Assembly: GCF_003073175.1 (NCBI RefSeq)
Contig: NZ_QBBX01000006.1
Location: 171,515-235,514 of the forward strand
Length of the DNA: 64,000 bases
Source of the DNA: Peribacillus acanthi
Lineage (GTDB): Bacteria; Bacillota; Bacilli; Bacillales; DSM-1321
Direction of reading: 5' to 3'
Made by a program: the position numbers and the translations under genes. The notes under the pieces were generated by a model, which made no database searches, was not told where the DNA came from, and was given only the letters and a program-made list of their open reading frames with translations. Below, piece by piece: positions 28,197-36,275 of this stretch. Numbering within the stretch: the first letter of the stretch is position 1; each line of letters begins with the position of its first letter.

Positions 28197-28242
28197 ATTT
28201 ATTTGTAAAATGCAAATAAATTTTTAGAAATATTTTCTAAAA
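28197..28242. promoter_or_regulatory. Two adjacent perfect inverted repeats in the divergent arsR promoter
   Basis: ATTTATTTG - 7 nt - CAAATAAAT at 28197-28221 and TTTTAGAAA - TAT - TTTCTAAAA at 28222-28242, directly abutting. Both are perfect 9-bp palindromes placed between the divergent oxidoreductase operon and arsR, the expected place for ArsR operators that control both directions. Confidence 0.7.
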
Positions 28243-28297
28243 TTGGTTGCACATTTCGAATAATTGGAATATACTTCAAGTACATCAAGAAAATTTG

Positions 28298-28627
28298 ATG
28301 AAAGGAGAGTTTATCATCGAAGACTTAAACTTATCACTCGAAGAAACTTTTTCTACTTATGAAATAAAATTCAAGGCATTGGCCGATCAAAAACGATTGC
28401 ATATCTTACATCTTCTTTGCCAGAATCCCATTTGCGTTTGTGATTTAAGTGGAATGATTGATATGCCACAATCTAAACTTTCTTATCATTTAAAAATCTT
28501 ACTAGATGCTAACCTAATTCTAAAGGAAACAAAAGGCACGTGGAGCTATTACAAAGTTAATTCCGAAGAAGTAAATGGCATACTTTCTCCTAAATTATGC
28601 TGTTTATTCCGACCTAGCTGTGGTTAG
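28298..28627 (+). CDS. ArsR-family metalloid sensor with CVC and C-terminal CC-x5-C
   Basis: 109 residues from ATG 28298; an upstream in-frame TTG at 28247 would add 17 residues across the operator region and lacks a ribosome site. Winged helix with FKALADQKRLHILHLL, then CVCDL (Cys46, Cys48) and SKLSYHLKILLDANLI. The tail is LCCLFRPSCG: Cys101, Cys102, Cys108. A Cys, Cys+1, Cys+7 arrangement at the C-terminus matches, as I recall, the As(III) site of the Acidithiobacillus ferrooxidans ArsR. Having both sites is unusual. It probably controls the divergent operon and the three peptide genes downstream. Confidence 0.88.
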   Translation: MKGEFIIEDLNLSLEETFSTYEIKFKALADQKRLHILHLLCQNPICVCDLSGMIDMPQSKLSYHLKILLDANLILKETKGTWSYYKVNSEEVNGILSPKLCCLFRPSCG

Positions 28628-28700
28628 GTCTTACTTTAGAAACATTCATCAATTTTTTTTGATTAATAAAACAAAACTATTTGATTAAGGAGAGATTACT

Positions 28701-28859
28701 ATGTTTTATCATGAACAAGAAATTATGGTTGCAAAGCTTAAACAATTAGAGGTTGAACAAAATTCTAGAAATGCTTGGAGATTCTTTGACTTCGATCCTA
28801 AGCAAAAGAAACAAGCTGAAGCACCAATAAAAATTTCACTAAAAGATTGCTGTGCCTAG
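28701..28859 (+). CDS. Cys-Cys-tailed micropeptide 1 (52 residues)
   Basis: ATG 8 nt after AAGGAG opens MFYHEQEIMVAKLKQLEVEQ, then NSRNAWRFFDFDP, a Lys/Gln linker and the end SLKDCCA. Residues 1-25 should be an amphipathic helix; the only cysteines are the terminal pair. Two paralogs follow at 206-bp spacing. A Cys pair can bind As(III), Cd or Cu, or be a modification site. I do not recognise the family. Upstream is an ATCAA-T6-TTGAT inverted repeat at 28648-28663 after arsR. Confidence 0.8.
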   Translation: MFYHEQEIMVAKLKQLEVEQNSRNAWRFFDFDPKQKKQAEAPIKISLKDCCA

Positions 28860-28900
28860 TTTGCTTGAACTATAAATCAAAAATATTTGATTAAGGAGAG
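28847..28900 (+). repeat. 54-bp direct repeat, copy A (leader of micropeptide 2)
   Basis: Identical over 54 bp to 29053-29106. It covers the codons for the Cys-Cys-Ala end, the stop and the whole leader up to AAGGAGAG, including ATCAAA-AATA-TTTGAT (28876-28891), a hairpin just before the ribosome site. Confidence 0.9.
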
Positions 28901-28906
28901 GTAAAT

Positions 28907-29065
28907 ATGTTTTTTTATGAACAAAAAATCATGATTGCAAGGCTTAAACAATTAGAGGTTGAAGAGAATGTTAGAAACGCTTGGAGATTTTTTAATATCA
29001 CCACTAAACAAAAAGAACAAACTGCTCCACCAATTACGACTTCGCCTAAAGTTTGCTGTGCCTAG
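28907..29065 (+). CDS. Cys-Cys-tailed micropeptide 2 (52 residues)
   Basis: Paralog of the preceding gene with the same length: MFFYEQKIMIARLKQLEVEE, NVRNAWRFFNITTKQKEQ, end SPKVCCA. The helix (K/R)LKQLEVE and RNAWRFF are kept while the middle (residues 31-47) varies, so the ends are under selection. AAGGAG lies 8 nt before ATG. Identical leader to micropeptide 3. Confidence 0.8.
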   Translation: MFFYEQKIMIARLKQLEVEENVRNAWRFFNITTKQKEQTAPPITTSPKVCCA

Positions 29066-29106
29066 TTTGCTTGAACTATAAATCAAAAATATTTGATTAA
29101 GGAGAG
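29053..29106 (+). repeat. 54-bp direct repeat, copy B (leader of micropeptide 3)
   Basis: Exact copy of 28847-28900, 206 bp downstream, with the hairpin at 29082-29097. It marks a recent duplication of the gene-plus-leader unit. Confidence 0.9.
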
Positions 29107-29112
29107 ATGATG

Positions 29113-29286
29113 ATGTTTTTTTATGAACAAGAAATGATGGTTGCAAAGCTAAAACAACAAGAGATTGAACAGAAATCTAGAAATGCATGGAGATTATTTA
29201 CTAACATTCCTAAACAAAAGGAAAAACTTTCACCAACGACTACTTCCAAGGATTGCTGCACGGTAAATTATTGTGGTGCTAATTAG
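29113..29286 (+). CDS. Cys-Cys micropeptide 3 with extended tail (57 residues)
   Basis: The third of three ATG codons in a row is chosen because it restores the 8-nt spacing seen in the paralogs. MFFYEQEMMVAKLKQQEIEQ, KSRNAWRLFTNIPKQKEK, then KDCCTVNYCGAN: the Cys pair is followed by a third Cys six residues on. Its tail CCTVNYC is reminiscent of the CC-x5-C tail of the nearby ArsR (CCLFRPSC), spacing Cys, +1, +6 against +1, +7. No terminator is obvious after it. Confidence 0.8.
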   Translation: MFFYEQEMMVAKLKQQEIEQKSRNAWRLFTNIPKQKEKLSPTTTSKDCCTVNYCGAN

Positions 29287-29529
29287 CGTATGTATCTCTG
29301 GTAATGGTCCAATGAAACGGCGTGTATGTTAATTATAGAATTACAAATTAAAATAAAACACCGACTAGCTACAAATTGTTGTAAAGTTACTTCTACCCAT
29401 CATTTCAATAGGTGGCTTCCTTTTATATAGGTAAATATTTTACGGACATTACCCTAATGGTATACAATATTAAAAATGAATGGAAATTAACTGTATCTTA
29501 ACTAATCATAAAGGGTGAGTAATGAAAAT

Positions 29530-30360
29530 ATGAGTATAGTCATTAATAAAGAAATCGATCTTATAGGGTACTTATCAAAGCACAAACTAGAATTTGAAGA
29601 AAGACTATTATCAGAGGCTATAACTGTTAGGGAAAAAATCAAAGAAATCCAGCAAATTGGAAACATAGATTTACTAGAGAATGCCCATAAATTAGTTCGT
29701 TACGTAATTAATCAAAATGAAAAGGATTTGGTAGCATTTGCTGCTAAAGAGGGAATCGTTTGGGCTAGATTCCAAATGACGCTATCCTTTAAACTTGAGT
29801 GGGTTCAGGCAATTAGACGTACTCTTTGGCATTTTTTATATGAAATAGATCAAGTTTCTGAAAATCCAACGACTACTGATGAATTTTTCGCTACAGAAAA
29901 ATTCATCAACAAATATTTTGACCAATTCTTAAACTGCTTTTTCATCAGTTATTCCCAGTATAAAGATGAGTTACTTGAAGCTCAAAGGGAATTGGTAGAA
30001 AATCTTTCAGTCCCTATTATCCCTATTACTCCGACCATTTGTATATTACCTTTGATCGGAGCCATTGATTCATATCGTTCAACAACCATTGAAGAAAAAG
30101 TGTTGACTGAGATTGGAAGATTGCATATCCAAACTTTAATCATGGACCTTTCAGGGATTGCACAAATGGAATCTGTTGTCATCAATCACTTAATTAAAAT
30201 CATTGACGGCGTATCCATGATGGGCTGTAAAGCGGTCATTACAGGATTACGTCCTGAAATTGTTAGGGATATGATTAAACAAGGGTATTCCTTTGAGTCA
30301 AAAGCAGAAACAAAAGGATCACTACAACAAGCCTTAAAAGAATATGTAACGTTCAAATAA
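29530..30360 (+). CDS. RsbR-type STAS-domain protein
   Basis: 276 residues from MSIVINKEIDLIGYL (a GTG at 29515 is possible but sits on the ribosome site AAAGGG). Residues about 1-150 are helical like the non-haem globin fold of RsbR co-antagonists; 155-275 are a STAS domain (IPITPTICILPLIGAIDSYR, LIMDLSGIAQMESVVINHL). RsbR proteins build the stressosome that controls sigma-B. The gene is alone; it could be one of several stressosome inputs. Confidence 0.82.
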   Translation: MSIVINKEIDLIGYLSKHKLEFEERLLSEAITVREKIKEIQQIGNIDLLENAHKLVRYVINQNEKDLVAFAAKEGIVWARFQMTLSFKLEWVQAIRRTLWHFLYEIDQVSENPTTTDEFFATEKFINKYFDQFLNCFFISYSQYKDELLEAQRELVENLSVPIIPITPTICILPLIGAIDSYRSTTIEEKVLTEIGRLHIQTLIMDLSGIAQMESVVINHLIKIIDGVSMMGCKAVITGLRPEIVRDMIKQGYSFESKAETKGSLQQALKEYVTFK

Positions 30361-30400
30361 ATAATTTGAGGATGGCACTTGGCCATCCTCAAATTATTTA
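30360..30400 (+). terminator. Terminator after the STAS gene
   Basis: AATAATTTGAGGATGGC and its complement form a 17-bp stem with a 5-nt loop, beginning at the stop codon. Confidence 0.88.
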
Positions 30401-30567
30401 TTTTAATCTCGCAACTTTCTATTTCGAAGTTCGCGAAACCTGCCATAGCTTTCTTTTTTAAAATTCCCCCATTTTTTATAGTGTTTATAAAGAACATAGA
30501 CAATCGTTCTTGTAAATCAATACAATTCTAAATAGTCTAATAAAGTTTTTGGGGCATATAATTATAG

Positions 30568-30680
30568 AGAGATGTGGCTTAGCCACCCTCCTCCCTGACA
30601 CCTTTACCACCATAAGGTAATGGTACCTGGACTGCTATTTTGCAAAGGCCACCTTATAATCTATAAGGTGGTTTCTTTTC
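30568..30680 (+). ncRNA. Candidate trans-acting small RNA with CU-rich loop
   Basis: A TATAAT (30557-30562) is followed by GTGGC-TTA-GCCAC (30574-30586), an unpaired CU-rich run CCTCCTCCCTGACACC (30587-30602), a second stem TTACC/GGTAA (30604-30620) and a strong terminator CCACCTTATA/TATAAGGTGG with a T-rich tail (30649-30680). No reading frame has a ribosome site. The CU-rich segment could pair with Shine-Dalgarno sequences, as in FsrA/RsaE-like RNAs. No clear -35 box was found. The rest of 30399-30882 shows nothing I can support. Confidence 0.5.
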
Positions 30681-30882
30681 TATAAGCTTTATTTTTTCCT
30701 GTATAGCATCAATACATTAACTAGCTTTGCTCAGAGGTATCGCTTCTTCTCCTACAATTAACCTCGTGGAAAATCACATATAAGCTTTCTTTAAAGACTG
30801 TTATTTAAAAAATCTTTTAATATCAGACTCGACATCTTAAAATCTAATAAATAACCATTAAATTCTAAAAGGTGATGATTAA

Positions 30883-31332
30883 ATGAATTATGCCAAGGCC
30901 ACTTCACTACTCTTATTGTCTCTTATACCCCTTTCGTTTATTGGTTATTGGTTTGCGGTAGATTTAGAACATCTATTTTTCCTTTATGAGTGGTCTCTTG
31001 TTGTACTCATGCTTGCTATTGTCTATTTTTCTTTTTTAGGGATATATAAAGAAAAGAAGAACAAATGGATATTTATTTCAACGTTAGCTTTTACGATACA
31101 AATGTCAGTTCTTTTTCTTTTCATTGGGCCTTTTACACATTTTTCTTTTATCATGATCTATTATGTGACAAGCACAATTACAACAATATTGATGGTTATC
31201 TCTCTTAAAAAGTTACAAAAATATCGATATTTGCCAATTACTTTTCTCTTTTTCTCTATACTTTCAACTTTATATGTAATCTTAATAAATAACCTTTGGG
31301 GAAAAGATTTAAGTTTTATCTTGTTGTTTTAG
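30883..31332 (+). CDS. Integral membrane protein, unknown
   Basis: 149 residues with five membrane segments (LLLLSLIPLSFIGYWF, WSLVVLMLAIVYFSFLGI, WIFISTLAFTIQMSVLFLF, FIMIYYVTSTITTILMVI and LPITFLFFSILSTLYVILI). AAAGGTGATGATTAA precedes the ATG. I do not recognise a family. It stands alone with no close neighbour on the strand. Confidence 0.6.
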   Translation: MNYAKATSLLLLSLIPLSFIGYWFAVDLEHLFFLYEWSLVVLMLAIVYFSFLGIYKEKKNKWIFISTLAFTIQMSVLFLFIGPFTHFSFIMIYYVTSTITTILMVISLKKLQKYRYLPITFLFFSILSTLYVILINNLWGKDLSFILLF

Positions 31333-31467
31333 AATGACAATTTTTGAATATTAATAGAAAAAAAAGAGAAGACATCTTCGCTTCTCTCAAAAAGTTTTCT
31401 TAAATAAAAAAGATTTTCAATAACGTAGTAGCTTAACCATATCGTCTATTATCATCTTTAACACTTT

Positions 31468-31695
31468 TTATCGTTCATTTCCCCGTTTAAAATTCCCGGT
31501 CATTTTCGCCATAATCAGTTGTTCCTCGAGTTGGGTGGATGCTCGACTGATTCGCTCTTTGAATCTGTCAGCATCCTTCCCTTTTAACGATTTGATAATC
31601 TTTCCATTCCATTCGATAAAGACAATGTTGTCTTTTGATATTCTATAAGTAAATACTTCTTCTTTAAACCGGTTTCGTTTATCAATTGAGCTCAT
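31468..31695 (-). CDS. Conserved small protein, unknown
   Basis: 75 residues from MSSIDKRNRFKEE (GGTGA 8 nt upstream; an earlier ATG lacks one). Core: FTYRISKDNIVFIEWNGKII, then LKGKDADRFKERI and an end MAKMTGNFKRGNER. The basic GNFKRGNE tail is a pattern I have seen in small Bacillus proteins of unknown function. It lies 25 bp downstream of the SDR gene and may be cotranscribed with it. Confidence 0.65.
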   Translation of the reverse strand: MSSIDKRNRFKEEVFTYRISKDNIVFIEWNGKIIKSLKGKDADRFKERISRASTQLEEQLIMAKMTGNFKRGNER

Positions 31696-31720
31696 TTTAT
31701 TCACCATAACAGAACTATTT

Positions 31721-32569
31721 TTATTGAGTAATTTTACAATCCTTATTAGGTGCCAGACACTCCCTTAAGCTTTCAATGATATCATGGTTCGTCTGCTTCA
31801 ATTCATCTGGTAGGTCCTGACGCATCGATCTTATGCCAAAATAGGCCTTCACTTCTTTGTCCAAGAATAAATGATGTCGAACTGTAGCATCCTTGTTCTT
31901 TTTCAGGAGTTGTTCGATGAATTCAGCATGTACCATCGTATCTTCTGAGGCCAAATGAAAGATGCCTTTTAAATCATTCTCTATCAAATAACGAAGTTGC
32001 TTTGCCAGCATTGTATCCATTAGATTGTTTAACTCTAGGTTTGTATAAGCATCGATTGCCTCTTGATTAGACAAGCTTTCCTTCAATTGATGTAAACGAG
32101 GCGAGTCTGTTCCCCACATCATCGGAATCCGGATGATAATTGCCTTATCCTTTAGGGCGTCTTGTAATATTTCTTCACATTTTATTTTGAATTTGCCATA
32201 TTCGGATTGTGCACCTGGTTGGTCTTTTTCTGTGTGGTGCCTCGAATAATCCCCATCGAAAACATTCGCTGTAGAAAAGTAATAGATTCGTGTTGGAAGG
32301 TCTTTCACCTCTTCTGCTAACACTCTATGAAATTTTAATTGTTCTTGAAAGTCACCTCTTAAACATGAAATCACATAATCAGGTCGAATGTTTTGAATCA
32401 ATTCTTTGATTTTTTCCGTTTCCTTCACCTCTAATTGAAACTGCTTATCGTCCGGTAAAGGTAAAACCTTGGAAAAAAACGTCCCGTATAAATCAAATAC
32501 ACCATTACATTCATTGATAAATGCCTTCCCTACTAACCCACTGGCACCTAAAACAAGCACTTTCTTCAT
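31721..32569 (-). CDS. NAD(P)-dependent epimerase/reductase, RmlD-like SDR
   Basis: 282 residues. Rossmann glycine loop VLVLGASGLVGKAF (residues 4-17), active-site stretch YYFSTANVFDGDY and YGKFKIKCEE (Tyr-x3-Lys, about 124-133). The overall pattern is of dTDP-4-dehydrorhamnose reductases and similar extended SDRs. No other nucleotide-sugar genes are near, so the substrate is unknown. Confidence 0.78.
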   Translation of the reverse strand: MKKVLVLGASGLVGKAFINECNGVFDLYGTFFSKVLPLPDDKQFQLEVKETEKIKELIQNIRPDYVISCLRGDFQEQLKFHRVLAEEVKDLPTRIYYFSTANVFDGDYSRHHTEKDQPGAQSEYGKFKIKCEEILQDALKDKAIIIRIPMMWGTDSPRLHQLKESLSNQEAIDAYTNLELNNLMDTMLAKQLRYLIENDLKGIFHLASEDTMVHAEFIEQLLKKNKDATVRHHLFLDKEVKAYFGIRSMRQDLPDELKQTNHDIIESLRECLAPNKDCKITQ

Positions 32570-32657
32570 AAAAAGCCCCTCCGTCTATAGTCCTACTAAC
32601 AAAAGAATTCGATATCGAAGCTTCGATTCCTTTTTAAATAAATGAAGCTTTTTACAC

Positions 32658-33254
32658 CTATTTTATAAAAGCTAACATACCTAATAAAATAATGAGCAAT
32701 CCAGCTATTTTATTCACAATCGATAAATGTGGAGTTATTTTGTTCCTAAATAAGCTGACACCAAAGCTTAGAATCAACCACCAGCTTGTGGCCCCCCAAA
32801 ATACTCCTCCAACCATCAACAGAGCTGATATACCTGTATGTGAGCTTTTCTCAAATCCTAAACCTGCAAACATAGCAACGAAGTTCAATATGGTCACAGG
32901 ATTAGTGATCATTAGGAAGAACGTTGAAAAATACATCGCAAGTAAGCTTTCCCCTCCTAGTATAGCAACTTGATCAGTAGGCTTTTTTAAGAATGTTTTT
33001 ACACCTAAATAGAATAAAAAGAGGCCGCCGACCACTCTTAAAATGAATTGTTGCTCTAATAGGAATGCAGAAACAACGGAGAAACCAAAGGCTGCTATAC
33101 TAGCGTAAATCATGTTGGCAGAAACCGCCCCAAGACCTGTTAAAAAACCTGCCCACTTTCCACGTACTAATGTCCTTTGAATACACAGCAAACCAATCGG
33201 ACCAACTGGTGCAGATACGGAGAAGCCTAAAAGAAAACTTTTTAGAAATAACAT
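32658..33254 (-). CDS. LysE/RhtB family amino-acid exporter
   Basis: 198 residues, six membrane segments. The family start FLLGFSVSAPVGPIGLLCIQ and GLGAVSANMIYASIAAFG are typical; ITNPVTILNFVAMFAGLG lies in segment 4. LysE-type carriers export amino acids or homoserine lactone-like compounds. Monocistronic. Substrate unknown. Confidence 0.88.
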   Translation of the reverse strand: MLFLKSFLLGFSVSAPVGPIGLLCIQRTLVRGKWAGFLTGLGAVSANMIYASIAAFGFSVVSAFLLEQQFILRVVGGLFLFYLGVKTFLKKPTDQVAILGGESLLAMYFSTFFLMITNPVTILNFVAMFAGLGFEKSSHTGISALLMVGGVFWGATSWWLILSFGVSLFRNKITPHLSIVNKIAGLLIILLGMLAFIK

Positions 33255-33485
33255 TGAAACGAGTACCTTTCAAGAGAATTATTATGATTCAAACAACGGA
33301 AATAACCCAAAACTGACCATGATTGAGCGGAATCAGCGGATAACATTGACCCTAATCATTTTGATGATTTTCAAATCAAAAGAATCCATTAAAACACACC
33401 TTCATTAAAAATGTATATGTATAGAATAATTTATTTTTCCTAAGTGAACAATCGACAAAAATCGGGGCGTGACAGGCACCAACAA

Positions 33486-33516
33486 AAACGGCGTGATTCC
33501 TGAAGAACCTCGCCGT
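33486..33516 (-). terminator. Terminator of the amidoligase/K+ channel operon
   Basis: ACGGCG and CGCCGT pair across a 17-nt loop, followed on the minus strand by T5. Confidence 0.65.
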
Positions 33517-33521
33517 CCATT

Positions 33522-34547
33522 TTATTTAATTTTTTCAAATGTTTCTTTGTCACAGATGACGAACAGTTTGGTGTCGTTTGGGATGGTATCATTTGGCCTT
33601 CTGGCTATATCAAGGTTATTGCCGTCTGAAATTAGAATTGCCCCTTGTTCAAACAATTCCATCGATGCATCTTTGTACGTAATCCATTGGGGTTTTTTTT
33701 GAATTTCATACAAATTTTCTCCGTCGGCTTTACTTAGCAGTTGTTTAAATAGTTTACTCGAGCCAGGATGGATTGCCGCCTGTGCCATCAGTCTCGATAC
33801 CGATTCATTGGACAAAATAAATTCATCCACCTTCGCATGCTCGAATAAGGAAATATGTTTTTCTTTCATAATCTCAACCACTGTATAAATGCTTTTATTA
33901 TATTTTTTAGAGATGTATTCTACCCTTGAAGCGATTAACAACGTTTTACCATCTGCGTATTCCGAAAGAGAGATGCTTTCATCGGCAAAGACAGAAACAG
34001 AATTAGATTCTAGGATATTTGCCTTTAAAAGCACTTCTTCTTCTGAAGGATCACCACTAATAAAATGAACTCTATCATGCTGGATAGGACACTTATTCGA
34101 ATTGTCTATGATGACAATTTCACACTTACTATTATTCGCAGTTAACTCTTCCACGACATTAACTAATTTATCTTTCGAGGAACCAATCAAAATATAATGA
34201 CCTTTACCCGAAAATTTCAATTTCCCTTCCTCCTTTAGCTTTCGATACAAACTAAAGCTTTCAAAGATTTTCCCGATGATAATCCCCATGGCACCAATTC
34301 CGAAAGTGTATAGAAGAAACATCGTAAAGATGCGACCAATGTCACTTTTCGGGAAGTAATCACCGTACCCGACCGTTACCACTGTCGTCATCGTCCACCA
34401 TAATGAATCTATATAACGAGGGAATGTTTCGGGCTCCAGTTTGTGCATCGAATAACTGCTCAAAAGAAGAATAATTACAGTCATTAAGATGATTTGCCAT
34501 AATTTAATCGTTATGATTTTAGAAAAAAGTCTTTGAAGAATCCACAT
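33522..34547 (-). CDS. Two-TM potassium channel with RCK/TrkA-N domain
   Basis: 341 residues. First membrane segment about 18-36, pore helix and selectivity filter TTVVTVGYGDYFP (about 54-66), second segment to about 95. The regulatory domain starts HYILIGSSKDKLVNVVEEL (TrkA-N Rossmann fold) and runs to about 235, followed by a divergent C-terminal part. Similar channels in Bacillus (YugO) shape membrane potential. It ends a five-gene operon, directly abutting the amidoligase stop, so the channel and amidoligase are probably functionally linked. Confidence 0.88.
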   Translation of the reverse strand: MWILQRLFSKIITIKLWQIILMTVIILLLSSYSMHKLEPETFPRYIDSLWWTMTTVVTVGYGDYFPKSDIGRIFTMFLLYTFGIGAMGIIIGKIFESFSLYRKLKEEGKLKFSGKGHYILIGSSKDKLVNVVEELTANNSKCEIVIIDNSNKCPIQHDRVHFISGDPSEEEVLLKANILESNSVSVFADESISLSEYADGKTLLIASRVEYISKKYNKSIYTVVEIMKEKHISLFEHAKVDEFILSNESVSRLMAQAAIHPGSSKLFKQLLSKADGENLYEIQKKPQWITYKDASMELFEQGAILISDGNNLDIARRPNDTIPNDTKLFVICDKETFEKIK

Positions 34548-35795
34548 TTATATTCCCTCCTTTTCTATGCCAATCGGCAAATAATAAGAGAGGTTATTTG
34601 TAATTCGATTCCCAACTCTGTATCCAATTGCACCAGGTTTCCCATTCAATAAAAAACTACCAATCAATTGATGACCTTCTTGTTTCCCTTTTTCGCTTTG
34701 GAAAGAAACAAGAGGCATTTCAACAAATTCCTGGTACACTTGCAAATAGTCACTATAGGATTCTTGTGAGTCCTTTAAAGTCAATTGCCCCGATTGATTA
34801 TAAATTTCCACTGTATCCCCTTCACGACCAAAGGCTGGCTTTTTCACGAATGCTAAGCCCTTTTCTATGAACACATCAGGCTCTAAATAAGTCGGTAAAA
34901 AGTATTCATCAATCCATTGATGTTCGGTATCCGTAAAGAATGGATGATTTTCTTCATGAAGCGACCAAATCACTGCCTGAATTGCTTTATTTTGAAGTAA
35001 AAAAGCAGATGGAGGGTTGATGATTGCCAACTTTCTAGATTGAACCAATTCAAGCAGCCAATTGCCTATCTCATTTCCCTGTTCATCAGCATCTAAAAGC
35101 AACGTTTCAATTGGAAAGGTTTGACGGTAAAGAATATCGATTCTTTTCCCATTATCATTAAATAACCCTTCTCCCCTCTTGATTTGAAGCTTATGTAAGG
35201 GAACAAAATCGGAAGGATAACTAGACAACTCTTTAAGATATATTACGGTGTTTCGATCTTCCACATTATCTTCATGAGCAGTAAATACGAGATGAGGATG
35301 GTCTTTTTTCAACCACTGCTTCGCTTGAAGAATACTAGTCCTTATTGTTTCGCCAAGCTTTTTTTCCACACCTTCATTTGGGTCAATCATTTGAAACTCT
35401 TCAACGACCTGACTATTGATAGAAAAAAGTTCTTTAATAAAAGTAGGTGTATCAGCATTGATTTCGATGCATTTATACGTATTACCAACACGGACTAAAT
35501 CCAATCGAGATATTACACTTTCTACTGGCAAAGTTCTCAACCTTAAAAAAGAAAGGGTCTCGCTAGGAAACCCCATTTCTAATAAAGTACTTTCAGGCAC
35601 TTTTCTCATTAAGCTGCACAATTTGAAAAAAACATGGCCAATCCGCTCGGTGGCTTGATGAATGTCTTCAATTTCTTTCTTTGAGGTCAAAGAAATGTCA
35701 TATAACGCATATTCCTCTCCGTACAAATCATGCCAGAAGTCAGGAATGGCTTCGTAAAAGCATTTACGACGTTCATGATAGATTGAAGTATTCAT
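34548..35795 (-). CDS. Glutathionylspermidine synthase-like ATP-grasp amidoligase (YjfC type)
   Basis: 415 residues, start MNTSIYHERR 6 nt after GGAGG. Pattern of the GSP-synthase C-terminal domain: EINADTPTFIKELFSIN, LVFTAHEDNVEDRNT, and the ATP-grasp KPAFGREGDTVEIYN. These enzymes form amide bonds; true glutathionylspermidine is not expected in a Bacillus, so the product is unknown. The neighbours (DUF350 protein, lipoprotein, K+ channel) form the recurring YjfL-YjfM-YjfC neighbourhood seen in many bacteria. Confidence 0.82.
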   Translation of the reverse strand: MNTSIYHERRKCFYEAIPDFWHDLYGEEYALYDISLTSKKEIEDIHQATERIGHVFFKLCSLMRKVPESTLLEMGFPSETLSFLRLRTLPVESVISRLDLVRVGNTYKCIEINADTPTFIKELFSINSQVVEEFQMIDPNEGVEKKLGETIRTSILQAKQWLKKDHPHLVFTAHEDNVEDRNTVIYLKELSSYPSDFVPLHKLQIKRGEGLFNDNGKRIDILYRQTFPIETLLLDADEQGNEIGNWLLELVQSRKLAIINPPSAFLLQNKAIQAVIWSLHEENHPFFTDTEHQWIDEYFLPTYLEPDVFIEKGLAFVKKPAFGREGDTVEIYNQSGQLTLKDSQESYSDYLQVYQEFVEMPLVSFQSEKGKQEGHQLIGSFLLNGKPGAIGYRVGNRITNNLSYYLPIGIEKEGI

Positions 35796-35806
35796 CAAAT
35801 TCCCTC

Positions 35807-36262
35807 CTAATCTTCCTCACCTAAATGTTTAACATACAGAACATAGACTCCTCGATCTTCATCGATTTCAGTTGATGTGACAGCGAGGTTGCCGACACCT
35901 GGTACTTCCACTACATCTTTTAATAAATATCGAATCACTTCAAAGTGGGTCTGGCATGGAATAGCCGTCAAACGTCTGCCTTCTTCCTTATAAAGGCGTA
36001 TTTCAACGTGGATTCCTCTTCCTCTGAAATCTACCTCATTTGGATAAGGAACATTTTCCCCTAGATCCTTTAACACTAAGATTTCCTCATCTTTCACACA
36101 CTCATTGGAAATCAATTCATACTGCTTGCCCTTCATGATAAAATACGTACAAAGCTGGCGAGCATATAATTCATCCACTCCTACTTGAGGGACCGCATAT
36201 TCATAAAAAGGCTCGTACTGGTCGTTTCCTTTATCAATGTAATAAGTAAGTGTTTTGATCAT
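35807..36262 (-). CDS. Conserved protein of the yjfC-like operon, unknown
   Basis: 151 residues, soluble. Begins MIKTLTYYIDKGNDQYEPF and has a long alpha/beta body with EILVLKDLGENVPYP and RGIHVEIRLYKEEG. I do not recognise a domain. It sits 8 bp before the amidoligase gene and 13 bp after the DUF350 gene, so cotranscription is very likely. Confidence 0.7.
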   Translation of the reverse strand: MIKTLTYYIDKGNDQYEPFYEYAVPQVGVDELYARQLCTYFIMKGKQYELISNECVKDEEILVLKDLGENVPYPNEVDFRGRGIHVEIRLYKEEGRRLTAIPCQTHFEVIRYLLKDVVEVPGVGNLAVTSTEIDEDRGVYVLYVKHLGEED

Positions 36263-36275
36263 CTCATATTACCTC

